Source of the DNA: Oxyruncus cristatus
Lineage: Eukaryota > Chordata > Aves > Passeriformes > Cotingidae
DNA length: 64,000 nt
Assembly: GCA_013399855.1 (NCBI GenBank)
Contig: VXAY01002113.1
Span: forward strand, 1,653,826-1,717,825
Direction: 5' to 3'
Under the pieces are notes generated by a model, which was not told the DNA's origin, made no database searches, and saw only the letters and a program-made list of their open reading frames with translations. Below, one piece after another: positions 62,770 to 64,000 of the stretch (the first letter of the stretch is position 1; every line of letters starts with the position of its first letter). A program made the position numbers and the translations under genes.

Positions 62770-64000
62770 TAACAAATGCATTTTTATATCTTATCCTGAG
62801 ATATAAAAGATTTTTTTCTGGAAATGTCCTAAAAATCTCAACCTTGATGTTCAAACTCACGATTGTTTTGAGCAAACCTATTTCCCTGGTGAGTTGCCCT
62901 CTTTTCTTCTGCAGCAAATTTCTTCTACTTGACTCCCAGTTCTGCACAAAGTGATTTATCAGAGAGATTGCATTTTTTTCCCCCTTCTGGAAAGTGTCAG
63001 TTTCTGAGCAAGATCAAATAACCTCCTGGCGCTTCAGTATTGACTAATTTTAATTATTAAAACCTTTCTCCCAGGAAAAACTCTTCATGCTGTTTGCTGA
63101 GAAACCAGCAGTTTTTAATAGAATTCAGGGACTTCTTGAGGAGATCAGGGAACACTGGAGACAGAATTCTGACTTTATACTGGGCTCACGGTTCTATAAC
63201 ATTTCTTTAAAAGTAAGATGAACCAGCTTTTTCCTTTGCCTTCTTTCTACATGTCTCCTTTAAACTTGTGATAATTGGCTTTGCAAAGGCTGGAGAAACA
63301 GCAGCATATCATTTGTTATGCCATAAAACTAAATTGTATATATTTAAAAGGATTGTAAAGTTAAACACATACTTTGCATATATACTACGCTTATTAAAAT
63401 CAGAAATCAATATTTTATTGGGAATCATTTCAGCGATACACAGTCCCCATGGACATAATTTCATATGGAACCCTTTCCTCCCAACAGCCTAGCAAATTGA
63501 TGTTGTGAAAGTGTCAAAGACAAAAAGGAATGGCTACGTTCATGTTGGAATTTCTCACATTCAAATTCTCAGGTTTTCACACCGTTGACAAAATAATTAG
63601 ATGTTTTAGCAAGGTAATAGAATAATTACACTGTTGCTCCATAACTCAAAAGCTAAAGACAGCACTACCTGCATTTAAAGTCTAACACAGCTTTGCCTAC
63701 AGACACTGCAAACCAGCCCATCTCACCACCACAACAAATTGTTTACTGCAGGATAATGAAATGAAATACATGCTTAATGATGTAAGCTTGACAAAGTAAT
63801 AAAGTTATATAGAGAGTCAACATTATCTCCAATTAGGTGTCTACTTTGGTTGAAGAATTCTTAGCATTACAGTTCAAAGAGCTGGATTTTTATCTGCAGT
63901 AATTTTCAGCTCCATTTCATCCGTGCACGAAGAGAAAGGTTCTTTTTCTCTGTGCAAAAGCCATACCAGAGGATATGGCACATAACAAAGAAATTAAATA
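62770..64000. other. Intronic stretch with no recognised element
   Basis: AT-rich unique-looking intron to the window edge. I looked for a CA10 exon beginning VQLIHYN and did not find one. Confidence 0.5.

Overview
The window looks like vertebrate nuclear DNA, most likely from a bird and probably a passerine. It is AT-rich, has no operon structure, and holds only a few short, decayed CR1-type retroposon fragments. One of these (50331-50420, minus strand) appears to join a CR1-like 3' end to the 3' end of a tRNA-Ile-like head, the layout of the passerine SINE TguSINE1. The species call is inference; the vertebrate call rests on one unmistakable exon.

That exon, 45138-45323 (+), is 186 bp with clean AG/GT splice sites and encodes 62 residues of carbonic anhydrase-related protein 10 (CA10), about residues 94-155 of the mammalian protein. 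CA10 is a catalytically dead, secreted, brain-enriched member of the alpha-carbonic anhydrase family and is known as a neurexin ligand. The exon shows Arg where active enzymes have the first zinc-binding His. No other exon was recognised, so about 45.1 kb upstream and 18.7 kb downstream read as the two flanking introns.

Layout: 1-45137 is intron sequence. It contains a CpG-dense patch followed by a perfect hairpin (999-1149), a CR1 fragment (2722-2862), a 100-bp minisatellite of about three units (9361-9649), a palindrome plus inverted TAATTA pair (10619-10660), a CR1 tail (11640-11690), a run of 42 A (12205-12246), CpG-dense patches near 12.9, 18.5, 26.3 and 45.0 kb, a palindromic MITE-like repeat (27370-27461) and scattered microsatellites. 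45324-64000 is the next intron. It has twin 14-bp palindromes (47085-47135), the SINE-like fragment, a MIR-like relic (59268-59375), a second inverted-repeat element (61086-61185) and many A/T homopolymers.

No second gene, RNA gene, provirus, CRISPR array or new multi-gene system is visible. The best leads are possible regulatory elements inside the CA10 introns. All other long open frames look like chance frames.
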